From NCBI RefSeq assembly GCF_000718775.1, contig NZ_JOCB01000052.1, forward strand, positions 4,579 through 68,578: 64,000 nt of DNA, read 5' to 3'. The notes beneath the pieces were generated by a model, which was not told where the DNA came from, searched no databases, and worked only from the letters and a program-made list of their open reading frames with translations. Of the stretch, positions 51,263 to 60,960 are shown piece after piece (within the stretch, counting starts at the first letter, position 1; every line of letters starts with the position of its first letter). The stretch comes from Streptomyces sp. NRRL S-31. GTDB lineage: Bacteria; Actinomycetota; Actinomycetes; Streptomycetales; Streptomycetaceae. A program made the position numbers and the translations under genes.

Positions 51263-52774
51263 TCATCCGCCGGACAGGACCCTGACCAGGTCTTCCGCCG
51301 TGCGGCAGCGGTCCAGCAGCTCCTTGACGTGATTTCGCGTTCCGCGAAGCGGTTCCAGGGTTGGCACGCGCTGGAGGGAGTCGCGGCCCGGGAGGTCGAA
51401 GATGACCGAGTCCCAGCTGGCCGCGGCGACATCGTCGGCGTACTGCTCCAGGCAGCGTCCGCGGAAGTACGCGCGCGTGTCCTCCGGCGGCTTTCTGCGG
51501 GCCTTGTCGACCTCGGCCTCGTCCAGGAGCCGCTTGATGCGCCCGCGGGCCGCCAGGCGGTTGTAAAGCCCCTTCTCGGCGCGCACGTCGGCGTACTGGA
51601 GGTCGACCAGGTGCAGCCGGGCGGCGTCCCAGTCCAGGCCGTCGCGGCGCCGGTAGCCCTCCATCAGCTCCCGCTTGGCCACCCAGTCCAGCTCGCCGGC
51701 CAGGCTCATCGGGTCGTTCTCCAGCCGGGTGAGGGTGTCCTCCCAGCGGCTGAGGACGTCCTTGGTCTGGTCGTCGGCGTCGGCGCCGAAGCGCTCCTCC
51801 ACGTACTTGCGCGACAGCTCGTAGTACTCCATCTGTAGCTGCACCGCGGTGAGGGTGCGACCGCTGCGCAGGGTGACCAGTCGCTTGAGCGACGGGTCGT
51901 GCGAGACCTGGTGCAGGGTGCGCACGGGCTGGTCCACGGCGAGGTCCACGGCGATGAAGCCGTCCTCGATCATGGACAGGACCAGCGCGGTGGTGCCCAG
52001 CTTGAGGTAGGTGGAGATCTCCGAAAGGTTGGCGTCGCCGATGATCACGTGCAGCCTGCGGTACTTCTCCGCGTCCGCGTGCGGCTCGTCGCGCGTGTTG
52101 ATGATCGGCCGCTTGAGCGTGGTCTCCAGGCCGACCTCGACCTCGAAGTAGTCCGCGCGCTGGCTGAGCTGGAAGCCGTGTTCGTGCCCGTCCTGACCGA
52201 TGCCGACGCGGCCCGCTCCGGCGAAGACCTGGCGGGAGACGAAGAAGGGCGTGAGGTGGCGCACGATGTCCGAGAACGGGGTCTCGCGCTTCATCAGGTA
52301 GTTCTCGTGCGTGCCGTAGGAGGCGCCCTTGTTGTCGGTGTTGTTCTTGTAGAGGTGGATCGGCTGGGCTCCGGGCAGCTGCGCGGCCCGCTCGGCGGCC
52401 TCCGCCATGATCCGTTCGCCGGCCTTGTCCCAGAGGACGGCGTCGCGGGGATTGGTGACCTCGGGGGCGCTGTATTCGGGGTGGGCGTGGTCGACGTAGA
52501 GCCGCGCGCCGTTGGTGAGGATCACATTGGCCAGGCCGATGTCCTCATCGGTGAGCTGGCTGGCGTCGGCGGCCTCCCGGGCGAGGTCGAAGCCTCGCGC
52601 GTCCCGCAGCGGGTTCTCCTCCTCGAAGTCCCAGCGGGCCCGGCGGGCCCGGTGCATCGCCGCCGCGTAGGCGTTGACGATCTGGGACGAGGTGAGCATG
52701 GCATTGGCGTTGGGGTGGCCGGGGACGGAGATCCCGTACTCCGTCTCGATGCCCATTACTCGCCGTACGGTCAT
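51263..52774 (-). CDS. dop: Deamidase/depupylase Dop
   Basis: Dop, 503 aa, converts Pup-Gln to Pup-Glu and removes Pup from substrates. Same fold as Paf[46 protein letters not shown] and [28 protein letters not shown] (in parts) align. A Dop-specific insertion (about 40-80, with [16 protein letters not shown] in it) lies near the N-terminus. ATG 52774 has GGAGG 5-6 nt upstream. It is upstream of pup; a 172-bp gap separates them. Confidence 0.97.
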   Translation of the reverse strand: MTVRRVMGIETEYGISVPGHPNANAMLTSSQIVNAYAAAMHRARRARWDFEEENPLRDARGFDLAREAADASQLTDEDIGLANVILTNGARLYVDHAHPEYSAPEVTNPRDAVLWDKAGERIMAEAAERAAQLPGAQPIHLYKNNTDNKGASYGTHENYLMKRETPFSDIVRHLTPFFVSRQVFAGAGRVGIGQDGHEHGFQLSQRADYFEVEVGLETTLKRPIINTRDEPHADAEKYRRLHVIIGDANLSEISTYLKLGTTALVLSMIEDGFIAVDLAVDQPVRTLHQVSHDPSLKRLVTLRSGRTLTAVQLQMEYYELSRKYVEERFGADADDQTKDVLSRWEDTLTRLENDPMSLAGELDWVAKRELMEGYRRRDGLDWDAARLHLVDLQYADVRAEKGLYNRLAARGRIKRLLDEAEVDKARRKPPEDTRAYFRGRCLEQYADDVAAASWDSVIFDLPGRDSLQRVPTLEPLRGTRNHVKELLDRCRTAEDLVRVLSGG

Positions 52775-52954
52775 GCGGCCCTCCTTGCCCGGCGGCACCC
52801 TCGGTCGTGGGCGCCACTCAGATACCGCCGGCGCTCCGGTGCGTGTGCGGTGCCCGTCCCCGCAACTCGCGACTCGGCGGCAGAAACGAGCCTAGAACGC
52901 CTTTGCGCTGGTGGGGAGATCATTTGCGTCATTGACTGCTCCGGTCGTGGCCTG

Positions 52955-52998
52955 AAAAACAGTCGGCTGCGGGTACCCGCCGAGGGCACCCGCAGCCG
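52955..52998 (-). terminator. Intrinsic terminator after arc
   Basis: CGGCTGCGGGT/ACCCGCAGCCG stem (11 bp, 13-nt loop; 52964-52998) followed on the minus strand by GACTGTTTTTC. It lies 8 nt past the arc stop codon. Confidence 0.9.
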
Positions 52999-53006
52999 CC
53001 CTGCCG

Positions 53007-54773
53007 TTACAGGTACTGACCGGTGTTCGCCACCGTGTCGATGGAGCGTCCGGTGTCCGCGCCCTGCTTTCCGGTGATCAGGGTGCGGATGTACACGATC
53101 CGCTCGCCCTTCTTTCCGGAGATCCGGGCCCAGTCGTCCGGGTTCGTGGTGTTGGGCAGGTCCTCGTTCTCCTTGAACTCGTCCACACACGCCTGGAGCA
53201 GGTGGGAGACGCGCAGACCCTTCTGGGTCTTCTCCAGGAAATCCTTGATCGCCATCTTCTTGGCACGGCCCACGATGTTCTCGATCATGGCGCCGGAGTT
53301 GAAGTCCTTGAAGTAGAGGACTTCCTTGTCACCATTGGCGTAGGTGACCTCCAGGAAGCGGTTCTCCTCGGATTCGGCGTACATGTGCTCGACCGCCGTC
53401 TGGATCATGCTCTGGACGGTCGTGGCCTTGTCGCCGCCGTGCTCGTCGAGGTCGTCCGCGTGCAGCGGCAGGCGCTCGGTGAGGTACTTGCCGAAGATGT
53501 CCTTGGCCGCCTCGGCGTCCGGACGCTCGATCTTGATCTTCACGTCGAGCCGGCCGGGGCGCAGGATGGCGGGGTCGATCATGTCCTCGCGGTTGGAGGC
53601 GCCGATCACGACCACGTTCTGGAGGCCCTCCACGCCGTCGATCTCGGCGAGCAGCTGCGGGACGATGGTGTTCTCCACGTCCGAGCTGACGCCGGAGCCA
53701 CGGGTGCGGAACAGGGACTCCATCTCGTCGAAGAAGACGATCACGGGGGTGCCCTCGCTGGCCTTCTCACGCGCACGCTGGAAGACCAGGCGGATCTGCC
53801 GCTCGGTCTCGCCGACGTACTTGTTGAGCAGCTCGGGACCCTTGATGTTCAGGAAGAAGCTCTTGCCCGCCGCCTGGCCGGTGACCTCGGCGACCTTCTT
53901 GGCGAGCGAGTTGGCGACGGCCTTGGCGATGAGCGTCTTGCCGCAGCCGGGCGGGCCGTAGAGCAGGACGCCCTTGGGCGGGCGCAGCTCGTGCTCCTTG
54001 AAGAGGTCCGGGTAGAGGTACGGCAGCTCGACCGCGTCGCGGATGGCCTCGATCTGGTTGCCGAGGCCGCCGATCTGCTCGTAGCCGATGTCGGGGACCT
54101 CTTCGAGGACCAGTTCCTCGACCTCGCTCTTGGGCACGACCTCGTAGACGTAGCCCGAGCGGGGTTCGAGCAGGAGCGCGTCGCCGGGGCGGATGGTGAC
54201 GTCCAGCAGCGGCTCGGCGAGCCGTACCACCCGCTCCTCGTCGGTGTGCCCCAGCACGAGGGCGCGCTCGCCGTCCTCCAGGATCTCCTTGAGGGTGACG
54301 ATGTCGCCGACGCTCTCGTACTCCATGGCCTCGACCACGTTGAGCGCCTCGTTGAGCATGACCTCCTGGCCGCGCCGCAGGTCGTCGAGTTCGACGCTGG
54401 GGCTGACGTTCACCCGGAGCTTGCGGCCGCCGGTGAAGATGTCGGCGGTGCCGTCCTCGTTGGCCTGTAGGAAGACACCGAAGCCGGCCGGCGGCTGGGC
54501 GAGCCGGTCGACCTCCTCCTTGAGGGCCACGATCTGGTCGCGGGCCTCGCGGAGTGTGTTGGCCAGCCGCTCGTTCTGCGCGGAGACGCCGGCCAGATTG
54601 GTCTGTAGCTCGACGATCCGCTCTTCGAGAATCCTCGTGTGGCGCGGAGAGTCGGCGAGCTTGCGGCGCAGGACGGCGATCTCCTGCTCAAGGTAGGCGA
54701 TCTGCTCGGCCGGGTCGTCGGACCCGCGTCCCGGGCGGATGCCGCGGTTCATGTCGTCGTCGTGGGCTGCCAC
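53007..54773 (-). CDS. arc: Proteasome-associated AAA ATPase ARC (Mpa)
   Basis: A 588-aa hexameric unfoldase. N-terminal coiled coil (about 22-92) that captures Pup, two OB-like interdomains (about 95-235), one AAA module with Walker A GPPGCGKT (273-280), Walker B VIVFFDE (344-350), sensor and arginine finger region, and a C-terminal Gln-Tyr-Leu that docks into the alpha ring. GTG 54773 with GAGG upstream gives the length I recall for S. coelicolor ARC. It has its own promoter and terminator. Confidence 0.97.
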   Translation of the reverse strand: MAAHDDDMNRGIRPGRGSDDPAEQIAYLEQEIAVLRRKLADSPRHTRILEERIVELQTNLAGVSAQNERLANTLREARDQIVALKEEVDRLAQPPAGFGVFLQANEDGTADIFTGGRKLRVNVSPSVELDDLRRGQEVMLNEALNVVEAMEYESVGDIVTLKEILEDGERALVLGHTDEERVVRLAEPLLDVTIRPGDALLLEPRSGYVYEVVPKSEVEELVLEEVPDIGYEQIGGLGNQIEAIRDAVELPYLYPDLFKEHELRPPKGVLLYGPPGCGKTLIAKAVANSLAKKVAEVTGQAAGKSFFLNIKGPELLNKYVGETERQIRLVFQRAREKASEGTPVIVFFDEMESLFRTRGSGVSSDVENTIVPQLLAEIDGVEGLQNVVVIGASNREDMIDPAILRPGRLDVKIKIERPDAEAAKDIFGKYLTERLPLHADDLDEHGGDKATTVQSMIQTAVEHMYAESEENRFLEVTYANGDKEVLYFKDFNSGAMIENIVGRAKKMAIKDFLEKTQKGLRVSHLLQACVDEFKENEDLPNTTNPDDWARISGKKGERIVYIRTLITGKQGADTGRSIDTVANTGQYL

Positions 54774-55293
54774 GGTCCTCACCTCCTCCAAGGGGAGCTG
54801 GACGCTTCCAGACCCTACCTGGGTGGGTGTCGATTGAAACCCCTAGATCACAAAGACTGTCAAGGTGTGTCGTCGGTCACCCGCCGCACACCCCCTCGCA
54901 CGGAGGGGATACCCACTCAACGTGAGGGGAAAGCAGCTTGTTCCATGCATGGCGTGCTCAAAACCCTTCGTGGCTGGCCGGAGTTGTCCGGTCCGGGCCG
55001 ATCGGCCCGTGCGCGGGCAGCACACATGGCGCTCGTACGATCATCACGCAGAGCGACGGAACGGGCGGACGGTGTCACCGTCGTGGCGGCCTGAAGTGAT
55101 CGGCCCGGCCGCCGGGGCCTCCCTCTCCCGGTCCGGCGCTGGTACCCGAGCGGGCGGCGCCGGAAACCCCGCACCGGTGCCACCCGGCCGTGAACCGGGC
55201 GGAGGTAGGGTCGGGGGTGTTCAACAACCGCTGGCGCGTGCCCGGCTGGCCCTCGTGGCACCGGCCCGCCCGGCGAACCCGACGGCAGGAGAG
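54774..55293. other. Long intergenic region arc/ferredoxin
   Basis: 520 bp between divergent genes. A TAGGGT on the minus strand at about 54823-54818 is a candidate arc -10. A TTGACAGTC element (minus, about 54866-54858) has 7 of 9 bases of the damage motif, but no proper -10 at the right spacing. The rest (54900-55290) has frames of up to 240 aa through the ferredoxin start, but they have no ribosome binding site or recognisable domain, so I call no gene. A small RNA is possible but not supported. Confidence 0.45.
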
Positions 55294-55596
55294 ATGACCG
55301 TGCAGCAGGAGGCCCCGGGCGGCGAGGCACTGGAGGTCTGGATCGACCAGGACCTGTGTACCGGTGACGGGATCTGCGCCCAGTACGCCCCGGAGGTGTT
55401 CGAGCTGGACATCGACGGGCTGGCCTATGTGAAGGGCGCGGACGACGAACTGCTCCAGGCCCCGGGGGCGACCACGCCGGTGCCGTTGCCGCTGCTGACG
55501 GACGTGGTGGACTCGGCGAAGGAGTGTCCCGGCGAGTGCATCCACGTCCGCCGCGTTTCGGACAAGGTGGAGGTGTACGGGCCCGAGGCCGAGTGA
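55294..55596 (+). CDS. Ferredoxin (3Fe-4S or 4Fe-4S type)
   Basis: A 100-aa ferredoxin. CTGDGICAQYAPEVF provides the first cysteines and AKECPGECIHV the last ones, as in the single-cluster ferredoxins that support P450s in Streptomyces. It carries electrons; the partner is unknown. No P450 gene adjoins, but the conservon P450 is in the same window. ATG 55294 follows AGGAG closely. Confidence 0.9.
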   Translation: MTVQQEAPGGEALEVWIDQDLCTGDGICAQYAPEVFELDIDGLAYVKGADDELLQAPGATTPVPLPLLTDVVDSAKECPGECIHVRRVSDKVEVYGPEAE

Positions 55597-55603
55597 GCCC
55601 GGT

Positions 55604-56185
55604 TCAGACGCTGTGGGCCCCGGCCGGCGTGGAGCGGAGGAAGGCGTCGCCCTTCCACCGCCACGCGGCCGGGGTCTTCACGTCGGGGCAGCAACTGGGC
55701 ACGGCGTCCGAGGAGTAGCCGAGCAGCGTGGCGGAGACGGTACCGGCGCGGACGCCGAAGGCGGTGACCGTGAGCCGCTCCGCGGGCCGGACCAGGGTGG
55801 CCACCACGCGCGGCGCGCCGCCGCCGGCGGGGCGGGTGAGGACGTAGACGCCGTCGGGCGGGGTGCCCATGGGGGCGTCGCAGTGGACCACCGCGACGGT
55901 TTCCGGCCTGCCGTCGCCGTCCAGGTCCCCGGTGGCCTTCTTGACGACGATCGCCTTCACCGGACCGCACTCCAGGGGGAAGGCCACACCGGCCGTGCTC
56001 GGCGGTGCGGCGGCCGCGGGGGCGGGCCGGCCGGCCGGACCGGGGGCGGACTGGGCGGCCGTGGCCGATCCGGGCTGGACGACGGAGGAGAGGGCCACGA
56101 CGCCGGCGACGGCCGCCGCGGTGGCGACCCAGTGCACGGGCCGGGCCTGGGCGTGGGCGAGTTCCGGGACGGCTGATTGCTGCAC
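55604..56185 (-). CDS. Membrane-anchored or secreted protein, VCBS-like
   Basis: A 193-aa protein with an N-terminal hydrophobic helix (about 23-42, WVATAAAVAGVVALSSVV) and then an Ala/Pro linker and an outer domain with the calcium-type loop GDLDGDGRPE seen in FG-GAP/VCBS repeats, plus conserved cysteines (ECGPVK, VHCDAP, SCCPD). I do not know the function. GTG 56185 is preferred because AGGAG lies 9 nt upstream; ATG 56230 (MQAIPP) would add 15 residues. It is convergent with the ferredoxin gene, 7 bp apart. Confidence 0.72.
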   Translation of the reverse strand: MQQSAVPELAHAQARPVHWVATAAAVAGVVALSSVVQPGSATAAQSAPGPAGRPAPAAAAPPSTAGVAFPLECGPVKAIVVKKATGDLDGDGRPETVAVVHCDAPMGTPPDGVYVLTRPAGGGAPRVVATLVRPAERLTVTAFGVRAGTVSATLLGYSSDAVPSCCPDVKTPAAWRWKGDAFLRSTPAGAHSV

Positions 56186-56392
56186 GAGGAGTGTCTCCTG
56201 TGAGGGCTGTGCCGGTGGGATGGCCTGCATCGTGCCATACGTCACAGTGCGGGGGAACGGCGGGGTCCGGGATTCCCGCAGGCGATGGGCGCGCACGGAA
56301 CAGGTGCCGCTGTCGATGGCGGCTCCGGTCGCGCTCCCGGCGCCGAACACGGCAGCGGTACCGGTGGCGCGACCGGCACCGGTAGGACTACC

Positions 56393-56468
56393 GCGTCAAC
56401 GGACGGGCGCCGTGGCCGGGTTCCCGTCGTCGGCGGGGAACTCGGCCACGGCGCCCTCGCGTTGACGC
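56393..56468 (-). terminator. Very long hairpin after trmI
   Basis: A 21-bp stem with one G-U pair (56405-56425 with 56436-56456, 10-nt loop) is extended after a 3x3 internal loop by a perfect 9-bp stem (56393-56401 with 56460-56468). It starts 20 nt past the trmI stop codon. It probably terminates trmI, but is far longer than other terminators here. Confidence 0.7.
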
Positions 56469-56487
56469 ACGCGCGCGTGGCGGCCGC

Positions 56488-57390
56488 TCAGCGGCCGGCG
56501 CCGCCGTCGGCGTTCGGTCCGGCGTAGTCCTCGCCGTAGGCGCCCTTGGCGGGGCGGCGGCGGCGCATGGGCGGCTCGACGCCGTCCGCGAGGCGGCGGG
56601 CGGTGAGCAGGAAGCCGGTGTGGCCGATCATCCGGTGGTCCGGGCGGACGGCCAGGCCCTCGATGTGCCAGTTGCGGATCATGGTCTCCCAGGCGGTCGG
56701 CTCGTTGAAGGAGCCGATCTCCCGGATGGACTCCACGGTCCGGGCGAGCTGGGTGGTGGTGGCCACGTAGCAGCAGAGGATGCCGCCCGGGACCAGCGCC
56801 TTGGAGACGGCCTCCAGGCACTCCCAGGGGGCGAGCATGTCGAGGATGACACGGTCGACGTCGGTGTCGGACAGGTTGTCCTGGAGGTCACCGACGGTGA
56901 GCTGCCAGGCGGGGTGCGGACCGCCGAAGTAGCGCTCCACGTTCTGCTTCGCGATCTCGGCGAAGTCCTCGCGGCGCTCGTAGGAGTGCAGCATGCCCTG
57001 GTCGCCGATGGCCCGCAGCAGGAAGCTGCTGAGCGAACCGGAGCCGACACCGGCCTCCACGACGCGGGCGCCGGGGAAGATGTCGGCGAAGGCGAGGATC
57101 TGCCCCGCGTCCTTGGGGTATACGACGGCTGCCCCGCGGGGCATGGACAGGACGTAGTCGGGGAGCAGGGGGCGCAGCGCGAGGTAGGCCACGTTGCCGG
57201 TGGTCCGGACAACGCTGCCCTCGGGAGCGCCGATCAGTTCGTCGTGCGGGAAGGAACCCTTGTGGGTGTGGAAGTTCTTCCCGGCTTCGAGCGTGAACGT
57301 GTAGTGGCGACCCTTGGGGTCGGTCAGCTGTACCTGGTCCCCGACCTTGAAGGGCCCGCGCCTGCGGGCGGCACCGGTCGGTTCGGACAT
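56488..57390 (-). CDS. trmI: tRNA (adenine-58-N1)-methyltransferase TrmI
   Basis: A 300-aa class I methyltransferase. N-terminal beta domain (about 10-85, with FHTHKGSFPHDELIG), SAM-binding motif VVEAGVGSGSLSSFLLRAIG (about 105-125), and DRVILDMLAPWE for motif IV. It methylates A58 in the T-loop of tRNA as a tetramer. Equivalent to M. tuberculosis Rv2118c, which likewise neighbours a RecB-like gene and the proteasome locus. A TAGGCT box ends 6 nt before ATG 57390, so the mRNA is probably leaderless. Confidence 0.96.
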   Translation of the reverse strand: MSEPTGAARRRGPFKVGDQVQLTDPKGRHYTFTLEAGKNFHTHKGSFPHDELIGAPEGSVVRTTGNVAYLALRPLLPDYVLSMPRGAAVVYPKDAGQILAFADIFPGARVVEAGVGSGSLSSFLLRAIGDQGMLHSYERREDFAEIAKQNVERYFGGPHPAWQLTVGDLQDNLSDTDVDRVILDMLAPWECLEAVSKALVPGGILCCYVATTTQLARTVESIREIGSFNEPTAWETMIRNWHIEGLAVRPDHRMIGHTGFLLTARRLADGVEPPMRRRRPAKGAYGEDYAGPNADGGAGR

Positions 57391-57464
57391 GTGACCAGCC
57401 TACCGGTTCCCCGCCGGGGGCTCGGCCACGAGGTGCGAGGGGGTGCTCCGGCCTCCGGGGTGCG

Positions 57465-59042
57465 TCAGGCCGGTCGTGCCATGGCCTTGACGAAGGCCCG
57501 CTCGACGTCCGCGGCCGACAGCACGCCGTAGATCTCGCCGGTCTCCTCGACCACCAGGTACTCGGTGGCCGGGGTGGCCCGGAGCGCGTCCAGCAGGTCC
57601 TCCCCGGCCAGCTCGGCCGAGACCCGCATGCCGTCGGTCAGCTCCTGGGCGAGCCCGCTGACCGCCACCCAGGGGCGGCGGTGCTCGGGTACGCCGACGA
57701 TGGCCGCCTCCCGGACGAGCGAGAGCGGGTTGCCGTCGACGTCCACCACGACCAGGGCGCGGGCTCCGGCGGCGTTGGCGCGGCGCAGCGCCTCGGAGAG
57801 CGGGGTGTCGCCCTGCACCGGGACGGCCCGCCGGGTGAGCGCCCGGGCGCGCAGCTCGGGGAGGTGTTCGCGGAGCCGGGCCATGCGCAGGCTGTTGCCG
57901 GCGCCGGTCCAGATGATCGCGGCGAGGATGGCGGCGAGCAGCGCGTCGAAGACGGTGTCCATGCCGCCCACGTCCTCGCTGCCGCCGCCCAGGGCGCCGG
58001 AGGAGTTGAGCAGCGGCAGCCCGACCAGGACGCTGACGGCGAGGGCGCGGCCGACCCAGGCCGCGGCGACGGTGCCGCTCATCGGCTTGCCGGTGATTTT
58101 CCAGACGACGGCGCGGAGCATGCGGCCGCCGTCGAGGGGGAGGCCGGGCAGGAGGTTGAAGATCGCCACGATGAGGTTGGAGATCATCAGCCCGGCGAGC
58201 AGGACGCCGGGCACGGTGCCGGGTTCGACGGGCTGCATGGCGAGGTAGAACAGGCCGGCCAGCACGAGGGAGAGCAGCGGGCCGACGAAGGCCAGCACGA
58301 ACTCGCGGCCCGGGGTCTCGGCCTCCTTCTCGATCTCCGAGACGCCGCCGAAGAACTGGAGCTGGATGCGGCGGACCGGCAGCTTGAAGCGGATCGCGGC
58401 GATCGTGTGGGCCAGCTCGTGGACCAGGACGGAGGCGTAGAAGGCGACGGCGAAGAAGAGGGAGACCAGGTAGCGGGCGGCGCCCAGCTCGGGCAGCACG
58501 CGGTCGAGCTGTCCGCCGAAGACCCAGGTGATCAGGGCGGCGACGAGGAACCAGCTCGGCGCGACGTAGACGGGCACGCCGAAGGGGCGGCCCATGAGGA
58601 TGCCGCCGCCGGGCCCGGCCTCCTTGGAGCGCGGCGGCCGGCCCTTGGCGATGCCGGAGTGGGCGAGGGAACGGTGCTCGTGGTCGGCGCCGGGGGTCCG
58701 GTGGGCCGGGTCGGCGGGGTGGTCGGCCGGGTCCGGCGTACGGGGTGCGCGGGCCTCGCCGGCTCCGGTGGGGGTGCGGTCCGTGCCGGACTCCCCGTCG
58801 TCGGCGGGCTCCTCCCCGGCTTCCGTCCTGTTCTCGGTCTCGTCGTCGTCCCCGGGGTGCCCGGAGTGCCGGGAGCGCCCGGAGTCCGACGTGGGAGGGA
58901 GCGGTCGACGGGGTGCCGCGGGGTCCGGCTCGGCGCCACGGTGGTCGGCGGGTCCCGTCGCCGGGGCCGCAGGGTCCGCGGAGTGCACGGCCGGCTCGTC
59001 GTTGCCGGACCGCGGCTGCCCGCTTCCGCCGCTCACGTCCAC
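57465..59042 (-). CDS. Site-2 protease family protein (M50) with CBS domains
   Basis: A 525-aa intramembrane metalloprotease. The first 145 residues are acidic, Pro-rich and disordered. Then come membrane helices with the zinc motif HELAH (208-212) and the second motif LPLDGGRML (about 297), and a C-terminal CBS pair (about 405-525, EALRRANAAGARALVVVDVDG... EYLVVEETGEIYGVLSAADVERAF in parts), which in this family senses adenylates. It cleaves membrane-bound regulators. GTG 59042 has GAGGGG at 5-6 nt; an ATG at residue 150 (MGRPFGVPVYV) could give a short form without the disordered part. Confidence 0.93.
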   Translation of the reverse strand: MDVSGGSGQPRSGNDEPAVHSADPAAPATGPADHRGAEPDPAAPRRPLPPTSDSGRSRHSGHPGDDDETENRTEAGEEPADDGESGTDRTPTGAGEARAPRTPDPADHPADPAHRTPGADHEHRSLAHSGIAKGRPPRSKEAGPGGGILMGRPFGVPVYVAPSWFLVAALITWVFGGQLDRVLPELGAARYLVSLFFAVAFYASVLVHELAHTIAAIRFKLPVRRIQLQFFGGVSEIEKEAETPGREFVLAFVGPLLSLVLAGLFYLAMQPVEPGTVPGVLLAGLMISNLIVAIFNLLPGLPLDGGRMLRAVVWKITGKPMSGTVAAAWVGRALAVSVLVGLPLLNSSGALGGGSEDVGGMDTVFDALLAAILAAIIWTGAGNSLRMARLREHLPELRARALTRRAVPVQGDTPLSEALRRANAAGARALVVVDVDGNPLSLVREAAIVGVPEHRRPWVAVSGLAQELTDGMRVSAELAGEDLLDALRATPATEYLVVEETGEIYGVLSAADVERAFVKAMARPA

Positions 59043-59189
59043 GGTGTCCCCTCGTTCGAAGCGTCTTCCGCACCTACCGGACGGAAGGGTCTCTGGTCGA
59101 TGGTATGCGGCGGTGGTGACACGTTCCGCCCCGGCACCCCTTGTGTTCGCCCCGGGGACGCCCGGCGGACGCGGCCGGCGGCTGGGGCG

Positions 59190-59212
59190 CTGTCAGTGGT
59201 GGGCCGTATGGT
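59190..59212 (+). promoter_or_regulatory. PafBC-type DNA-damage promoter of RecB-like gene
   Basis: CTGTCAGTG, 8 nt, TATGGT: one base off the TTGTCRGTG-N8-TANNNT consensus. The -10 ends 7 nt before ATG 59220, so the transcript is expected to be leaderless. Confidence 0.75.
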
Positions 59213-59219
59213 CTGGGGC

Positions 59220-60203
59220 ATGGACAGCAGCATCGACGAGGCGGCGGCCCGGCCGGGCGACGCCGAGCGGACGGCACCGGCCGCCCCGGGCCCGCGGCCG
59301 CAGCCGGACCCCGCGGTGCCCGTGGCGCCCGCGGTGCCCGCGGTGCCCGTGGCGGAGCCGGCCGGCGGCCGGACCGCGGTCGCACCGGCCTCGCTGTCGC
59401 CGTCCCGGGCCGGCGACTTCATGCAGTGCCCGCTGCTGTACCGGTTCCGGGTGATCGACCGGCTGCCGGAGAAGCCGAGCGCGGCGGCGACGCGCGGCAC
59501 GCTGGTGCACGCCGTGCTGGAGCGGCTGTTCGACGCGCCCGCCGGGGAGCGGACCGCGCCGCGGGCGAAGGCGCTGATCCCGGGGCAGTGGGACCGGCTG
59601 CGGGAGAGCCGCCCGGAGGTGACCGAGCTGTTCGCCGACGATCCGGACGGCGAGCGGCTGGCCGGCTGGCTCGCCGAGGCGGAGCGGCTGGTGGAGCGCT
59701 GGTTCACGCTGGAGGACCCGACGCGACTGGAGCCGGCCGAGCGGGAGCTGTTCGTGGAGGCCGAGCTGGAGTCGGGGCTGCGGCTGCGCGGGATCATCGA
59801 CCGGGTGGACGTGGCGCCGACCGGCGAGGTGCGCATCGTCGACTACAAGACGGGCAAGGCCCCGCGCCCCGAGTACGCCGAGGGCGCGCTGTTCCAGATG
59901 AAGTTCTACGCCCTGGTCGTCTGGCGGCTGAAGCGGGTCGTGCCGCGCCGGCTCCAGCTCGTCTACCTGGGCAGCGGGGACGTGCTGACGTACGACCCGG
60001 TCCTCGCCGACCTGGAGCGGGTGGAGCGCAAGCTGCACGCGCTGTGGCAGGCCATCGAGCAGGCCACCGAGACCGGGGACTGGCGCCCCCGGCCGACCAG
60101 GCTGTGCGGCTGGTGCGACCACCAGGCGCACTGCCCGGAGTTCGGCGGCACTCCCCCGCCCTACCCGCTGCCGGTGCGGACGCCCGGGCCCGGGACGGTG
60201 TAG
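59220..60203 (+). CDS. RecB-family exonuclease with Fe-S type cysteines
   Basis: A 327-aa PD-(D/E)XK nuclease of the RecB/Cas4/AddB group. After a disordered Pro-rich start (about 1-55) comes the fold, with the catalytic Asp/Lys in GIIDRVDVAPTGEVRIVDYKTGKA (in parts) and QxxxY-type motif near QMKFYALV. One cysteine near the N-terminus (FMQCPLLYRF) and three at the C-terminus (RLCGWCDHQAHCPEF) have the spacing of a 4Fe-4S nuclease. Equivalent to Rv2119 by gene order. It probably processes DNA ends; its promoter suggests damage induction. Confidence 0.92.
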   Translation: MDSSIDEAAARPGDAERTAPAAPGPRPQPDPAVPVAPAVPAVPVAEPAGGRTAVAPASLSPSRAGDFMQCPLLYRFRVIDRLPEKPSAAATRGTLVHAVLERLFDAPAGERTAPRAKALIPGQWDRLRESRPEVTELFADDPDGERLAGWLAEAERLVERWFTLEDPTRLEPAERELFVEAELESGLRLRGIIDRVDVAPTGEVRIVDYKTGKAPRPEYAEGALFQMKFYALVVWRLKRVVPRRLQLVYLGSGDVLTYDPVLADLERVERKLHALWQAIEQATETGDWRPRPTRLCGWCDHQAHCPEFGGTPPPYPLPVRTPGPGTV

Positions 60204-60256
60204 GGCGGCCGGACCGCCCAGGGCAGAATGGGGCCGGACTAGCGAAGGAGTGTCAC

Positions 60257-60928
60257 GTGGCCATCCGCGTCCTACTGGTCGACGACCAGCCCCTGCTGCG
60301 TACGGGTTTCCGGATGATCCTGGAGGCCGAGCAGGACATCGCGGTCGTCGGCGAGGCCGGTGACGGTCTCCAGGCCCTCGACCAGGTGCGCGCGCTCCAG
60401 CCGGATGTCGTGCTCATGGACATCCGGATGCCGCGGATGGACGGTGTGGAGGCCACCCGGCAGATCACCGGACCCGGGCGGGACGGTCCGGCCAAGGTGC
60501 TGGTGCTGACCACCTTCGACCTGGACGAGTACGTGGTGGAGGCGCTGCGCGCCGGGGCCAGCGGCTTCCTGCTGAAGGACGCGCCCGCCAACGAGCTGGT
60601 GCAGGCGATCCGCGTCGTGGGGGCCGGCGAGGCCATGCTCGCGCCCAGCATCACCCGGCGTCTGCTGGACAAGTACGCCACGCACCTGCCGTCCGGCGAG
60701 GAGCCGGCTCCGGACACCCTGCACACCCTCACCGACCGTGAGGTGGAGGTGCTGAAGCTGGTGGCGCGCGGACTGTCCAACGCCGAGATCGCGGCCGACC
60801 TGTTCGTCAGCGAGACCACGGTGAAGACGCACGTGGGGCACGTGCTCACCAAGCTGGGGCTGCGGGACCGGGTGCAGGCGGCGGTGTACGCGTACGAGAG
60901 CGGTCTGGTGCGCCCCGGCGCGCAGTGA
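60257..60928 (+). CDS. NarL/FixJ-family response regulator
   Basis: A 223-aa response regulator. Receiver domain with acidic pocket (LVDDQPLL), phospho-acceptor Asp55 in LMDIRMPRMDG, conserved Thr and Lys (VLTTFD; LLKDAP), and a C-terminal LuxR-type HTH (about 153-215, LTDREVEVLKLVARGLSNAEIAADL in parts). No cognate kinase is adjacent, so it is an orphan in this window. GTG 60257 follows AAGGAG at 6 nt. Shares a terminator with the convergent peptide-binding gene. Confidence 0.95.
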   Translation: MAIRVLLVDDQPLLRTGFRMILEAEQDIAVVGEAGDGLQALDQVRALQPDVVLMDIRMPRMDGVEATRQITGPGRDGPAKVLVLTTFDLDEYVVEALRAGASGFLLKDAPANELVQAIRVVGAGEAMLAPSITRRLLDKYATHLPSGEEPAPDTLHTLTDREVEVLKLVARGLSNAEIAADLFVSETTVKTHVGHVLTKLGLRDRVQAAVYAYESGLVRPGAQ

Positions 60929-60960
60929 CCGGCGGCGGCGCGGACCGTGTGACGGCGCGG

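Noticed and set aside
54858..54866. TTGACAGTC upstream of arc as a PafBC site
   Set aside because: Seven of nine bases match, but a TANNNT at exactly 8 nt is missing (CTAGGG, no final T).
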